From an uncultured Fibrobacter sp. (GTDB lineage Bacteria > Fibrobacterota > Fibrobacteria > Fibrobacterales > Fibrobacteraceae), in the NCBI RefSeq assembly GCF_937877005.1, contig NZ_CALEFV010000156.1:1-11487 (forward strand): 11,487 nt of DNA. The letters run 5' to 3'. Numbering within the stretch: position 1 is the stretch's first letter; each line of letters opens with the position of its first letter. The position numbers and the translations under genes were made by a program. The notes beneath the pieces were generated by a model, which worked only from the letters and a program-made list of their open reading frames with translations, made no database searches and was not told the DNA's origin. Shown in pieces: positions 1-6,268 of this stretch.

Positions 1-430
1 CCTCTCTGTCGTGATGCACCGTTCCGACCGTTTTGCCCTCGGGGGTATAGCAAACGCTGAGCGGCGTATACGCGGCGCAGGTGGCAGACGAGGTGGGGAT
101 ATTGACGATCGGGAGATCGGCCATCACGGCGGCAAGCTTTGCAAAATCCATGATCACGCCGCCGCCAACACCGACGATCAGGTCACATTCCTCTTGTTTT
201 GCAAGCGAAGCCATCGAGGCGGCATCCTCTTTGTTGCAGGAGCCTCTGTGAATATAAAGACGGTACGAAACGCCGCCGTCCGAAAGGCTTTGATCTACGG
301 CTTTGCCCGCGACCGCCCAAGCGGTTTTGCCCGCGAGAACCAAGGGGCGCTTTCCGTACCTCAAAAGCTCGGCGGCGCATTCGCGCAGTATATGTTTTCT
401 TTGCAGATATCTTCCGCATCCGATGCGGAA
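1..430 (-). pseudogene. Iron-containing alcohol / glycerol dehydrogenase fragment, no start codon, cut by left edge
   Basis: About 143 residues of an iron-containing alcohol dehydrogenase of the glycerol dehydrogenase (GldA-like) branch can be read from base 430 down to the window edge. It opens with FRIGCGRYLQ, matching the family's N-terminal GRY-Q element. It then has PLVLAGKTAW, the nucleotide-binding VGVGGGVIMDFAKLAA (Gly-Gly-Gly then Asp), and NIPTSSATCAAYTPLSV, a family hallmark. Enzymes of this type oxidise or reduce polyols or alcohols with NAD and a divalent metal; the substrate cannot be told from this part, and the metal-binding histidines lie beyond the edge. In this frame there is no ATG, GTG or TTG between the in-frame stop at 569-571 and base 430, and the first possible start (TTG, 364-362) lies inside the conserved domain. 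The 5' end is therefore lost, and upstream DNA belongs to the ABC transporter in another frame. Arg codon AGA is used 4 times in 9. Family assignment is confident; whether the truncation is biological is not. Confidence 0.8.
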
Positions 431-1755
431 GGTCGCCCGAGTCGGATGTTTTCGCGGACGGACATGTCGAACAAGAAATTGTCCTGCGAAACGTAGGCGA
501 TGCGGCGGTTGTATTCTTCGAGCGAAAGATCCCTGATGTTCACGCCACCGATTTCGATGTCGCCGCTGTCAACATCCCACAGCGAGGCGATAAGGCGAGC
601 AATCGTCGATTTGCCGGAACCGCTCGGGCCCACGAATGCGGTAAAGCTTCCTTCGGGGAGAACCATGTTGATGCCGTGAAGAATCTCCTTCTTTTCTTCG
701 CCTTTGATTCCCTTATGGTAGCTAAAGCGCACATCTTTCAACGTGATGGAGTTGTCGGCGGGTTTACGCTTGTCGGCCGCGGGGCGTGCGAGTTCCTTCA
801 TGTCTAAAACGGAGCCGACTTCGCCGAAAATGACACCCGCCTTGCTGATGTCGTCGCTGTAACTCATGATGGTAAGGAGCGGCATCATAATGCTCACCGA
901 AACGATGATGACGGTGATAAAATCCACGGCCGTAATGGAGCCGTTGTAATAGAAGTAACCGCCAAACGGCAACACCGTCAATAGCGTGGCAGGAGCGACC
1001 GTGATGGCAAGGGAATGGGGCCAAATGCAGCGACGCATCCATTCGACAAAACAGTCGCTCCCTTCTTTTGCGGCTACTACAAATTTGTCGTAAGAAGACT
1101 TTGACTTGCCGAACGCCTTGATGACTTCGATGCCGTTAATGTATTCAACCGCGGTGTCGTTCAAGGCCTTCGTTTTCTGGATAGAATTATCGAACCACTT
1201 CTGCGCTCCGGCAAACATAACCGCCATGGCGACCATACCAATCGGGAGCGTGCCGAGCGAGGCAAGCCCCATGCGCCAATCGATATGGAAAAGGTAGACG
1301 AACATGAGCACAGGGAGGATTAGGTTCGAGGTAAATTCCGGGACTACGTGCGCAAGCGTCGTTTCCATGCTGTCGATGCGTTCTACCAGGATGTTCTTGA
1401 GAGCGCCCGAAGGCATGTCGAGAACAGAACCCAGCGGCACTCGTGAAAGCTTGTCACAAAGGTCCTTGCGGATGTTGCCGAGAACGTTGAACGTCGCTAC
1501 GTGCGAAAGCGTCGTCGAAATGCTGTGGAACAGGACGTTTCCGAACCAGAATGCCGCAATAATCAGGCATTCCTTAAGGTAAACATCCCAGTCGCGCACG
1601 CCCGAAAGCAGTTCGCGCACGATGTTTGCGATAATGATGTAAGGGACGATTCCGCAAGCGACGCGCAAAAGCGCAAAGAATATGCTTGCGATGTAATACT
1701 TTTTCTTGTTTTTGGCAAACAGAAAAATCCAAGAGAGCAAAGATTTCTTTTTCAT
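361..1755 (-). CDS. ABC transporter permease-ATPase half, truncated in the ATPase domain
   Basis: This is a fused ABC half-transporter (type IV exporter fold) of 464 residues. Membrane segments span about residues 10-310 and the nucleotide-binding domain starts near 335. Walker A is GPSGSGKST (376-384) and the Q-loop is YVSQDN (Gln424). After ENIRLGRPSASDAE (435-448) the frame runs into unrelated sequence and stops 16 residues later. The LSGGQ signature, Walker B, D-loop and His switch, roughly the last 120-130 residues of the family, are missing. As written it could not hydrolyse ATP. I choose ATG at 1755, preceded by GGGAGGAAA seven bases upstream, over a TTG five codons earlier that lies in that Shine-Dalgarno. 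It is divergent from the TonB receptor. Paired halves of this kind (YbtP/YbtQ or IrtA/IrtB type) import siderophores in other bacteria, so an iron role is plausible by context only; a peptide or drug exporter is the alternative. Confidence 0.85.
   Translation of the reverse strand: MKKKSLLSWIFLFAKNKKKYYIASIFFALLRVACGIVPYIIIANIVRELLSGVRDWDVYLKECLIIAAFWFGNVLFHSISTTLSHVATFNVLGNIRKDLCDKLSRVPLGSVLDMPSGALKNILVERIDSMETTLAHVVPEFTSNLILPVLMFVYLFHIDWRMGLASLGTLPIGMVAMAVMFAGAQKWFDNSIQKTKALNDTAVEYINGIEVIKAFGKSKSSYDKFVVAAKEGSDCFVEWMRRCIWPHSLAITVAPATLLTVLPFGGYFYYNGSITAVDFITVIIVSVSIMMPLLTIMSYSDDISKAGVIFGEVGSVLDMKELARPAADKRKPADNSITLKDVRFSYHKGIKGEEKKEILHGINMVLPEGSFTAFVGPSGSGKSTIARLIASLWDVDSGDIEIGGVNIRDLSLEEYNRRIAYVSQDNFLFDMSVRENIRLGRPSASDAEDICKENIYCANAPPSF
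411..431. repeat. Perfect inverted repeat at the ABC/dehydrogenase junction
   Basis: CTTCCGCATC (411-420) is followed by one base and then its exact reverse complement GATGCGGAAG (422-431). Read in the minus-strand ABC frame it encodes the native-looking PSASDAE. Read in the dehydrogenase frame it encodes the native-looking FRIGCGR. The two broken genes therefore share this stretch, which marks the breakpoint. Confidence 0.9.
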
Positions 1756-1806
1756 AGCGTTTCCTCCCAAAAGGGCTGAATCAAATTTTGGAAAAAAATG
1801 TTTTCT

Positions 1807-1850
1807 GTTCTACTCCAAACGGATTTTCGCCAAACCTTTTGGAGTAGAAT
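1807..1850. promoter_or_regulatory. Divergent regulatory region with 12-bp inverted repeat
   Basis: Between the ABC gene start (1755) and the TonB receptor start (1882) lies a perfect inverted repeat: TTCTACTCCAAA (1808-1819) and TTTGGAGTAGAA (1838-1849), 18 bases apart. Each arm ends in a -10-like hexamer pointing outward: TAGAAT (1845-1850) toward the receptor and TAGAAC (1812-1807, minus strand) toward the ABC gene. This would place starts near 1857 and 1800 and give leaders of about 25 and 45 bases. No convincing -35 box is visible on either side. It may be a symmetric operator over back-to-back promoters, or an RNA hairpin in a leader. The repeat is seen directly; the role is inferred. 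Confidence 0.55.
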
Positions 1851-1881
1851 TTTCTTGCGCATATTTCTCAATTTGGGCGCG

Positions 1882-4143
1882 ATGAAACACATTTTTGCAT
1901 ACAAATTGACAACTCTCGTGTTGGTAATGGTCGCGATTGCCTCTGTGGCCGCGCGTGCACAAGAAACGGTGAACGGCGAAAACGCCGAATCTGCCGAAGA
2001 AATCACGAATTTTGACGATGTTTTTGCTGAGGAAACCTCCACAAACGAAAGCGCTCCGGCAGAACAGTCCTCAGCGAAATCGGGATCGTCCGGCGTAACG
2101 GTCCTCGACGAGATGGGCATCGAAGGCGAAGGAATCAACGAAGCTGCTCCGGTCGATAAGAAAACCAAGGCCGAATCGGTCAAGGTCATGGATGCCACGG
2201 AACTTCAGGGCTCCAGCGCCACCATCGCAGACGCTACGAACCGCTCTTCGGGAGTCAAGGTGCGGCAATCGGGGAGCCTCGGGGGCGAGACCAAAATCAA
2301 TATCCGCGGCATGGAAGGCAAGAACGTGAAGGTGCTTGTCGATGGCGTTCCCGTCGATAACGGCAACGGAAATCTTTCGGTAAATGATATTCCCATCGAC
2401 AAGATTGACCGCATCGAGATTTACAAGAGCTATGTGCCCGAACGCTTCGCGACCGACGGCATGGGCGGCGTGATTAACATCGTAACGCATGATTTGCCCA
2501 AGAGTTCCATTACGGGCTCTTACAGCTTCGGGAGTTTCAACACGCATAAGGCCTCGCTCGACGCAAAATATGTGTGGGTAACCGATTCTGCCAAGAACCG
2601 TGCTATCGCCACCGGAATTTCGGCCTATTACAACTACTCCGACAACGATTACGAATTCACCACGCCCTACATGGACACGGTTGTAACGCGAGATCACGAC
2701 CGTTATTACAGTTACAATGTATCGCCCTTCGTGAATTTTAACCGTTACTATTTCGACAAGATATCGCTCAGTGCAAGCTACGGCGCATTCGACCAGGAAA
2801 TCCAATCCAAGGCCCACCGCATCGAAGACGCGACCATGGATGGTTGGTCTTCCGGTGTTTCTCTGGGACTTCAAAAAACGGACTTGTTCGTGAAGGGCCT
2901 TTCGTTCGGTCTGTCGGCAAATTTCAGTTACGGCAAGGAATACGTTACCGATACTACCCACATTTATTACATCGGTTGGTCTAAGGATAATTATCGTGAA
3001 AGTAAAGCCATTAGCGGTGAAATCAGTTCGGGCGGAGCCTCCCTTTACGAACGCGTCAACTATGGCCTTGTTGTCCCGTGGAACCTGGATTACGCTTTTA
3101 CCCAGAGCCATGTGTTGACCTGGAGCGGGCTCTACCGTTACGATTCCCAAGAACCTACAGATAAACTTGCGCTCGAAGGCAAGAAGATGATGAACGCTGC
3201 TGGATTTCCGGGACATAGCCACTCCCTGGTGACAGGGCTTTCGCTAGAAAACAACCTCTGGAGCGAGTGTATCCAGAATGTGGCGGGAGCAAAGTTCTAT
3301 TACTATACGCTGGATGCCGATGACGACGGTTCCCGCGTGCAGCGACTTGGCGGAGAAAGCATTGACTATGACGGGTTTGGATTCAGCGAAAACTTGCGCA
3401 TCTCCCCGTTCAAGCCTGTAGCCGTCAAGGTAGGGGATCAGCATAGCCTGCGATTCCCGACCCACGAAGAGGTCTTTGGCGACGGCATGTACAAGACCAG
3501 CACGCCGAACCTGGATCCCGAAAAATCCGACAATTTTACCGCGGGCGTCGAATTTACGGTGGACAATATCCCGCTCTTGTTGAAACTGCACTTAGAACTT
3601 AACGGCTTTTACCTGCTCATGGATGATCGAATCTATTGGAGCCCGCTTTCGACCGCGCCGCAGCCCTACTACAACAGTGTGGGAACCAAGACAAAGGGAT
3701 TTGAAATCGATGTTAACCTCGATGTGAACGAATACCTTTCGCTGTCGTACAACTTGACGAAACAGGATATTCGAAGCCGTGAAAGGGACAATACCTACGG
3801 AATTGACAAGGGGCTTACTGTACCCAATATTCCGTTATTTTATATGAACATTGGCGCAGAATTCCATATTGGCGACGTATTTTTCAAGGATGATTTTTTC
3901 AAGCTCTACTGGCTAGCCAATTACACCGACGAATATTATTACTCCTGGAAAATATCGAAGCGTCAGGACCGCACCATACCTTCGTCGTTCTCGCAGAACC
4001 TGGGCGTTGAATACTCCATCTTGGCAAACAGGCTTTCCTGGAGCTTTGAGGCGAACAACTTTACGGATGCCCGTGTGTACGACAAGTACGGTGAATCGAG
4101 ACCCGGCCGCGCCTTCGCTACCAAGATAAGATTTTCAATATAA
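1882..4143 (+). CDS. TonB-dependent outer-membrane receptor
   Basis: This 753-residue receptor would carry a bound ligand, probably a ferric siderophore or other iron complex, across the outer membrane using TonB energy. I start at ATG 1882 because it gives a clean signal peptide (MKHIFAYKLT onward, hydrophobic 9-22, cleavage after ARA at 24-26). An upstream in-frame ATG at 1798 would add 28 residues in front of it and lies in the regulatory repeat region. After the signal comes an acidic low-complexity stretch (about 30-98), then the plug domain (about 100-205) with KINIRGMEGKNVKVLVDGVPVD, IDRIEIYKS and MGGVINIVTHDL. The rest is aromatic beta-strand sequence, including RFPTHEEVFGDGMY and NLDPEKSDNFTAGVEF typical of the family. 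It ends in ATKIRFSI, a usable BAM-recognition C-terminus. The Shine-Dalgarno is weak (GGGCGC). A lipoprotein gene follows after 30 bases, probably in the same transcript. The ligand cannot be read from sequence. Confidence 0.93.
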   Translation: MKHIFAYKLTTLVLVMVAIASVAARAQETVNGENAESAEEITNFDDVFAEETSTNESAPAEQSSAKSGSSGVTVLDEMGIEGEGINEAAPVDKKTKAESVKVMDATELQGSSATIADATNRSSGVKVRQSGSLGGETKINIRGMEGKNVKVLVDGVPVDNGNGNLSVNDIPIDKIDRIEIYKSYVPERFATDGMGGVINIVTHDLPKSSITGSYSFGSFNTHKASLDAKYVWVTDSAKNRAIATGISAYYNYSDNDYEFTTPYMDTVVTRDHDRYYSYNVSPFVNFNRYYFDKISLSASYGAFDQEIQSKAHRIEDATMDGWSSGVSLGLQKTDLFVKGLSFGLSANFSYGKEYVTDTTHIYYIGWSKDNYRESKAISGEISSGGASLYERVNYGLVVPWNLDYAFTQSHVLTWSGLYRYDSQEPTDKLALEGKKMMNAAGFPGHSHSLVTGLSLENNLWSECIQNVAGAKFYYYTLDADDDGSRVQRLGGESIDYDGFGFSENLRISPFKPVAVKVGDQHSLRFPTHEEVFGDGMYKTSTPNLDPEKSDNFTAGVEFTVDNIPLLLKLHLELNGFYLLMDDRIYWSPLSTAPQPYYNSVGTKTKGFEIDVNLDVNEYLSLSYNLTKQDIRSRERDNTYGIDKGLTVPNIPLFYMNIGAEFHIGDVFFKDDFFKLYWLANYTDEYYYSWKISKRQDRTIPSSFSQNLGVEYSILANRLSWSFEANNFTDARVYDKYGESRPGRAFATKIRFSI

Positions 4144-4173
4144 GCATTTTCAAATTCAAAAAAAGGAAACAAC

Positions 4174-5430
4174 ATGAACATCTTTAAAAAAACAAACTCT
4201 CGCGACGTCATTGCGAGCGCAGCGAAGCAATCTCTTGTTGCTTTAACTTTGGCTGGAATGCTTGCTGCCTGTGGCGACGATTCCTCCAGTTCCAGCACCG
4301 CCCCGGAAAGCAATTCTGACAATGCCAAAAAATATGGCCTCGCCTTCATGACGGACAAGTCCATGCTGGTGGGTACAGGAAGCCTCAGCGAAAAGCAGAG
4401 CGACCTGGTGAAGGATTTTATCGAAGCGTCTAATTCCGGTGGCATCACCTATTCCGACGGTTCGCTGTACCTTATCTCTGTCGATGAGGCCATGACGAGC
4501 ACCCTCAGCCGCTACGAACTCGACGAAGAAGGAAACCTCCCCGAAAAGCCCGCCGTCACGACCAAGTTCGAAGGTACCGGCGCCATGATGGTCAAATTTG
4601 CCGACAAGAACAAACTCTACGTGAACCAGACCTTCGCGAACTCCATTGTCGCCGTAGATGCCAAGACACTCAAGACGACAGCAACTATCGACCTCAGCGA
4701 GTATCTCGAAGATGGCGCACAGATGATTGGCCCGGGTTCTTCCGTAATCCGTGACGGGAAACTGTTCCTGAGCATGGGTCAACTGGTTGATGCGCAATCC
4801 ATGATTGGTGGCCCCCAGGCAAGTGTCGCCGTGATTGATGTCAAGAGCGACAAGGTCGAGAAGGTCATCAATTCCTCGTTGGTCTCTGCCGTGGGCGTGT
4901 ACGACGACATGAACAACACGATGTCCTTCGTGGACGAGGACGGAGACATCTACTTCTACGCACCTGCCGCCATGGGCTGGATGGAAGGTTACGAAGAAGG
5001 CTGGATTCGCATCAAGAAGGGCGAAACCGAGTTTGACAAGGACTGGGTTTTCCACCTGCACGACGCCGCCTACGACGGTGAAAAAAGCAACGAAAACTAC
5101 TTGATGACCGGCGGCACCTACCTGGGCAAGGGCAAATTCCTCGGTTTCTTCGGTCACTTTGCCGACCCCAGCAACTTCTACGCGTATGAATGGAGCTTCG
5201 TCGTCATCGACCTCAAGAAAAAGACGGTTGAAAAGATTCCGGGGCTTGCTCCCACCATCCCCTGGTTTGCACCGAGCGTCCACCTGGATACCGACGGTAC
5301 GGCATTCATCGGCCACGCTGACGAAAAGAGTGGCGCTATCTACCGCTACGATGTCGAAAGCGGCAAACTGACCAAGGAAATGGACGTGAGCACCGGTACT
5401 GCCTACTATATCATTCCGATCGCTGACTAG
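4174..5430 (+). CDS. Lipoprotein, beta-propeller-like, partner of the TonB receptor
   Basis: This 418-residue lipoprotein has a lipobox LAAC with Cys33, followed by GDD and five serines as a linker. Start ATG 4174 follows AAAGGAAACAAC, a good Shine-Dalgarno. Past residue 50 the sequence is soluble and strand-rich, with recurring turns such as YSDGSLYLISVD, DKNKLYVNQTFANSIVAVDAKTLK, IRDGKLFLSMGQ and KSGAIYRYDVESGKL. These look like blades of a seven-bladed propeller. It reminds me of the DUF4374 / MxcI-like lipoproteins that sit beside siderophore TonB receptors in Bacteroidetes and myxobacteria, but that match is from memory. The likely place is the outer membrane, facing either side, helping the receptor bind or release its ligand. 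The signal peptide is odd: residues 8-20 (NSRDVIASAAKQS) are encoded by a dispersed repeat, lengthening the n-region. Removing them leaves an ordinary MNIFKKT-LVALTLAGMLAAC signal. Function remains unproven. Confidence 0.85.
   Translation: MNIFKKTNSRDVIASAAKQSLVALTLAGMLAACGDDSSSSSTAPESNSDNAKKYGLAFMTDKSMLVGTGSLSEKQSDLVKDFIEASNSGGITYSDGSLYLISVDEAMTSTLSRYELDEEGNLPEKPAVTTKFEGTGAMMVKFADKNKLYVNQTFANSIVAVDAKTLKTTATIDLSEYLEDGAQMIGPGSSVIRDGKLFLSMGQLVDAQSMIGGPQASVAVIDVKSDKVEKVINSSLVSAVGVYDDMNNTMSFVDEDGDIYFYAPAAMGWMEGYEEGWIRIKKGETEFDKDWVFHLHDAAYDGEKSNENYLMTGGTYLGKGKFLGFFGHFADPSNFYAYEWSFVVIDLKKKTVEKIPGLAPTIPWFAPSVHLDTDGTAFIGHADEKSGAIYRYDVESGKLTKEMDVSTGTAYYIIPIAD
4206..4233. repeat. Dispersed REP-like element inside the lipoprotein signal peptide
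   Basis: The 28 bases begin CGTCATTGCGAGCGCAGCGA and end AGCAATCT, with ATTGC (4210-4214) and GCAAT (4227-4231) as a short inverted repeat. I recognise this as a widespread small dispersed repeat that recurs in many bacterial genomes and often leaks into coding sequence as the peptide RDVIASAAKQS. Only one copy is in this window, so the repeat status rests on recognition rather than on comparison here. Confidence 0.65.
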
Positions 5431-5460
5431 TTTAAACTCTTTTTATCCTAAAACAGCGCT

Positions 5461-5489
5461 GCCACCCTGCGAAAGCGGGGTGGCTTTTT
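5461..5489 (+). terminator. Intrinsic terminator after the receptor-lipoprotein unit
   Basis: GCCACCCTGC (5461-5470), a GAAA tetraloop, and GCGGGGTGGC (5475-5484) form a 10-bp stem with one T-G wobble, followed directly by five T. It lies 30 bases after the lipoprotein stop and separates that transcript from the repressor-feo operon. Confidence 0.93.
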
Positions 5490-5505
5490 GCGTCCTTTTT
5501 ATGGT

Positions 5506-5553
5506 TTAGCCTTTACTAATTAGCCTATGCTTTCTAAATTTAGCGTAGACTAA
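5506..5553. promoter_or_regulatory. Candidate metal-repressor operator and promoter of the dtxR-feoAB operon
   Basis: The 102 bases between the terminator and the repressor gene are AT-rich and crowded with TTAG/CTAA half-sites. TTAGCCT occurs at 5506-5512 and 5520-5526. The palindromes CTAATTAG (5516-5523) and CTAAATTTAG (5534-5543) are also present. An imperfect inverted repeat pairs TTAGCCTATGC (5520-5530) with GCGTAGACTAA (5543-5553), 9 of 11 matching. The known DtxR/IdeR box has a TTAGSCTAA core, so TTAGCCTA is a partial match. Autoregulation by the downstream repressor is inferred. I could not fix a -35/-10 pair with confidence. Confidence 0.5.
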
Positions 5554-5591
5554 TAAATAAGGTGTGTTTTTTGTCTAATCGGAGCCGTCCT

Positions 5592-6017
5592 ATGGAACAA
5601 GTAAAGTTAAGCCAGAGCCTTGAAGACTACTTGGAAATGGTGCACATGCTGCGCCTTGCGAACGGGATTGCCCGTGTCCGCGACATTGCGGCGGCGCTCA
5701 AGGTCAAGATGCCGTCGGTGGCCAAGGCGGTAATCGAACTCAAGAAGCTCGGCCTTGTGACGCAGGAGCCTTACAGCGGTGTCGAACTCACTTCGGAAGG
5801 CGCGCTGGTGGCGTCCCAGATTCTGAACCGTCACATTCTGCTGAAGAGTTTTTTGATCAAGCTCGGCGTGTCCGAGGCGATTGCTGACAAGGACGCCTGC
5901 TGCATGGAGCACATTCTTTCGGCGGAGACTCTCGAGAAAATCGAGGAGTTCGTGAACTCCCCCAATACGGGTGTGACGGCGAAAAAGTCGAACGCCGCTA
6001 AATCTAAGAAAAAGTAA
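5592..6017 (+). CDS. DtxR-family metal-dependent transcriptional repressor
   Basis: This 141-residue regulator has an N-terminal winged helix (about 1-70). SQSLEDYLEMVHML opens it, VRDIAAALKVKMPSVAKAVIELKKLGLV is the helix-turn-helix, and YSGVELTSEG is the wing. The dimerisation and metal-binding region follows (71-122), with RHILLKSFL and ACCMEHILSAE. Cys103-x-x-Glu106-His107 lines up with Cys102/Glu105/His106 of DtxR, which favours Fe2+ sensing; MntR-type proteins carry Glu in place of that Cys. The C-terminal SH3-like domain of DtxR/IdeR is absent, and the protein ends in a Lys-rich tail (131-141). I choose ATG 5592, seven bases after GGAG, rather than the upstream GTG at 5562, which would add ten residues not typical of the family. 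feoA starts 11 bases after the stop, so it probably represses its own feoAB operon, and perhaps the receptor, when iron is plentiful. Confidence 0.9.
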   Translation: MEQVKLSQSLEDYLEMVHMLRLANGIARVRDIAAALKVKMPSVAKAVIELKKLGLVTQEPYSGVELTSEGALVASQILNRHILLKSFLIKLGVSEAIADKDACCMEHILSAETLEKIEEFVNSPNTGVTAKKSNAAKSKKK

Positions 6018-6028
6018 ATCGTTGGTGT

Positions 6029-6268
6029 ATGAATAACGAACCGAAGTTTTCGGAACTTAAAAAAGGCGACAAGGCCGAAATTATTGGATACAACACGGGT
6101 GATTCGCATTACAAGTCCAAACTTTTGTCGATGGGGCTTGTGCGTGGCGTGGTGCTGCAGGTTTTGCAGGTGGCCCCGCTCGGCGACCCGGTCGAGGTGA
6201 GCGTGCTTTCGTACAGGCTTTCGCTCCGCAAACAAGAAGCCAACGTGCTCAAGTTGAGGAGAGTCTAG
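6029..6268 (+). CDS. feoA: FeoA, ferrous iron transport accessory protein
   Basis: This is a 79-residue cytoplasmic SH3-fold protein that supports FeoB, probably by contact with its G domain. The features are SELKKGDKAEIIGYN at the start, KLLSMGLVRGVVLQVLQVAPLGDP in the middle (the MGL-x-G turn is the family hallmark), and VSVLSYRLSLRKQEANVLKLRRV at the end. The length is normal. The Shine-Dalgarno is poor (GTTGGTGT), so translation may lean on the repressor gene 11 bases upstream. Its TAG stop overlaps the feoB GTG start by one base. Confidence 0.95.
   Translation: MNNEPKFSELKKGDKAEIIGYNTGDSHYKSKLLSMGLVRGVVLQVLQVAPLGDPVEVSVLSYRLSLRKQEANVLKLRRV

Noticed and set aside
11..807. Plus-strand open frames across the left edge
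   Set aside because: The minus strand gives recognisable dehydrogenase and ABC ATPase sequence here; the plus frames are Arg/Gly-rich shadows.
1807..1850. The inverted repeat as an intrinsic terminator
   Set aside because: It sits between two divergent gene starts, so no upstream transcript needs ending there, and its spacer is 18 bases with no clear T-tract of the usual kind.
1798..1881. Upstream ATG start for the TonB receptor
   Set aside because: It would place 28 residues before a perfect signal peptide, and it overlaps the inverted-repeat regulatory region.
1750..1885. A Fur box for the receptor
   Set aside because: I see no GATAATGATAATCATTATC-like sequence in this interval.
2071..3222. 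A 383-codon open frame on the minus strand opposite the TonB receptor
   Set aside because: It is antisense to a complete receptor gene, has no recognisable domain or start signal, and the plus-strand protein explains the region.
4270..4300. The serine run after the lipoprotein cysteine as a contingency repeat
   Set aside because: The codons are mixed and there is no long simple repeat; it is a common linker after lipobox cysteines in this kind of organism.
4243..5316. A 357-codon open frame on the minus strand opposite the lipoprotein
   Set aside because: Same reason: the plus-strand gene has a Shine-Dalgarno and lipobox, while the minus-strand frame shows only His/Val-rich shadow sequence.
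5562..5591. GTG start for the DtxR-type repressor
   Set aside because: The ATG at 5592 has GGAG at the right distance and begins where family homology begins.
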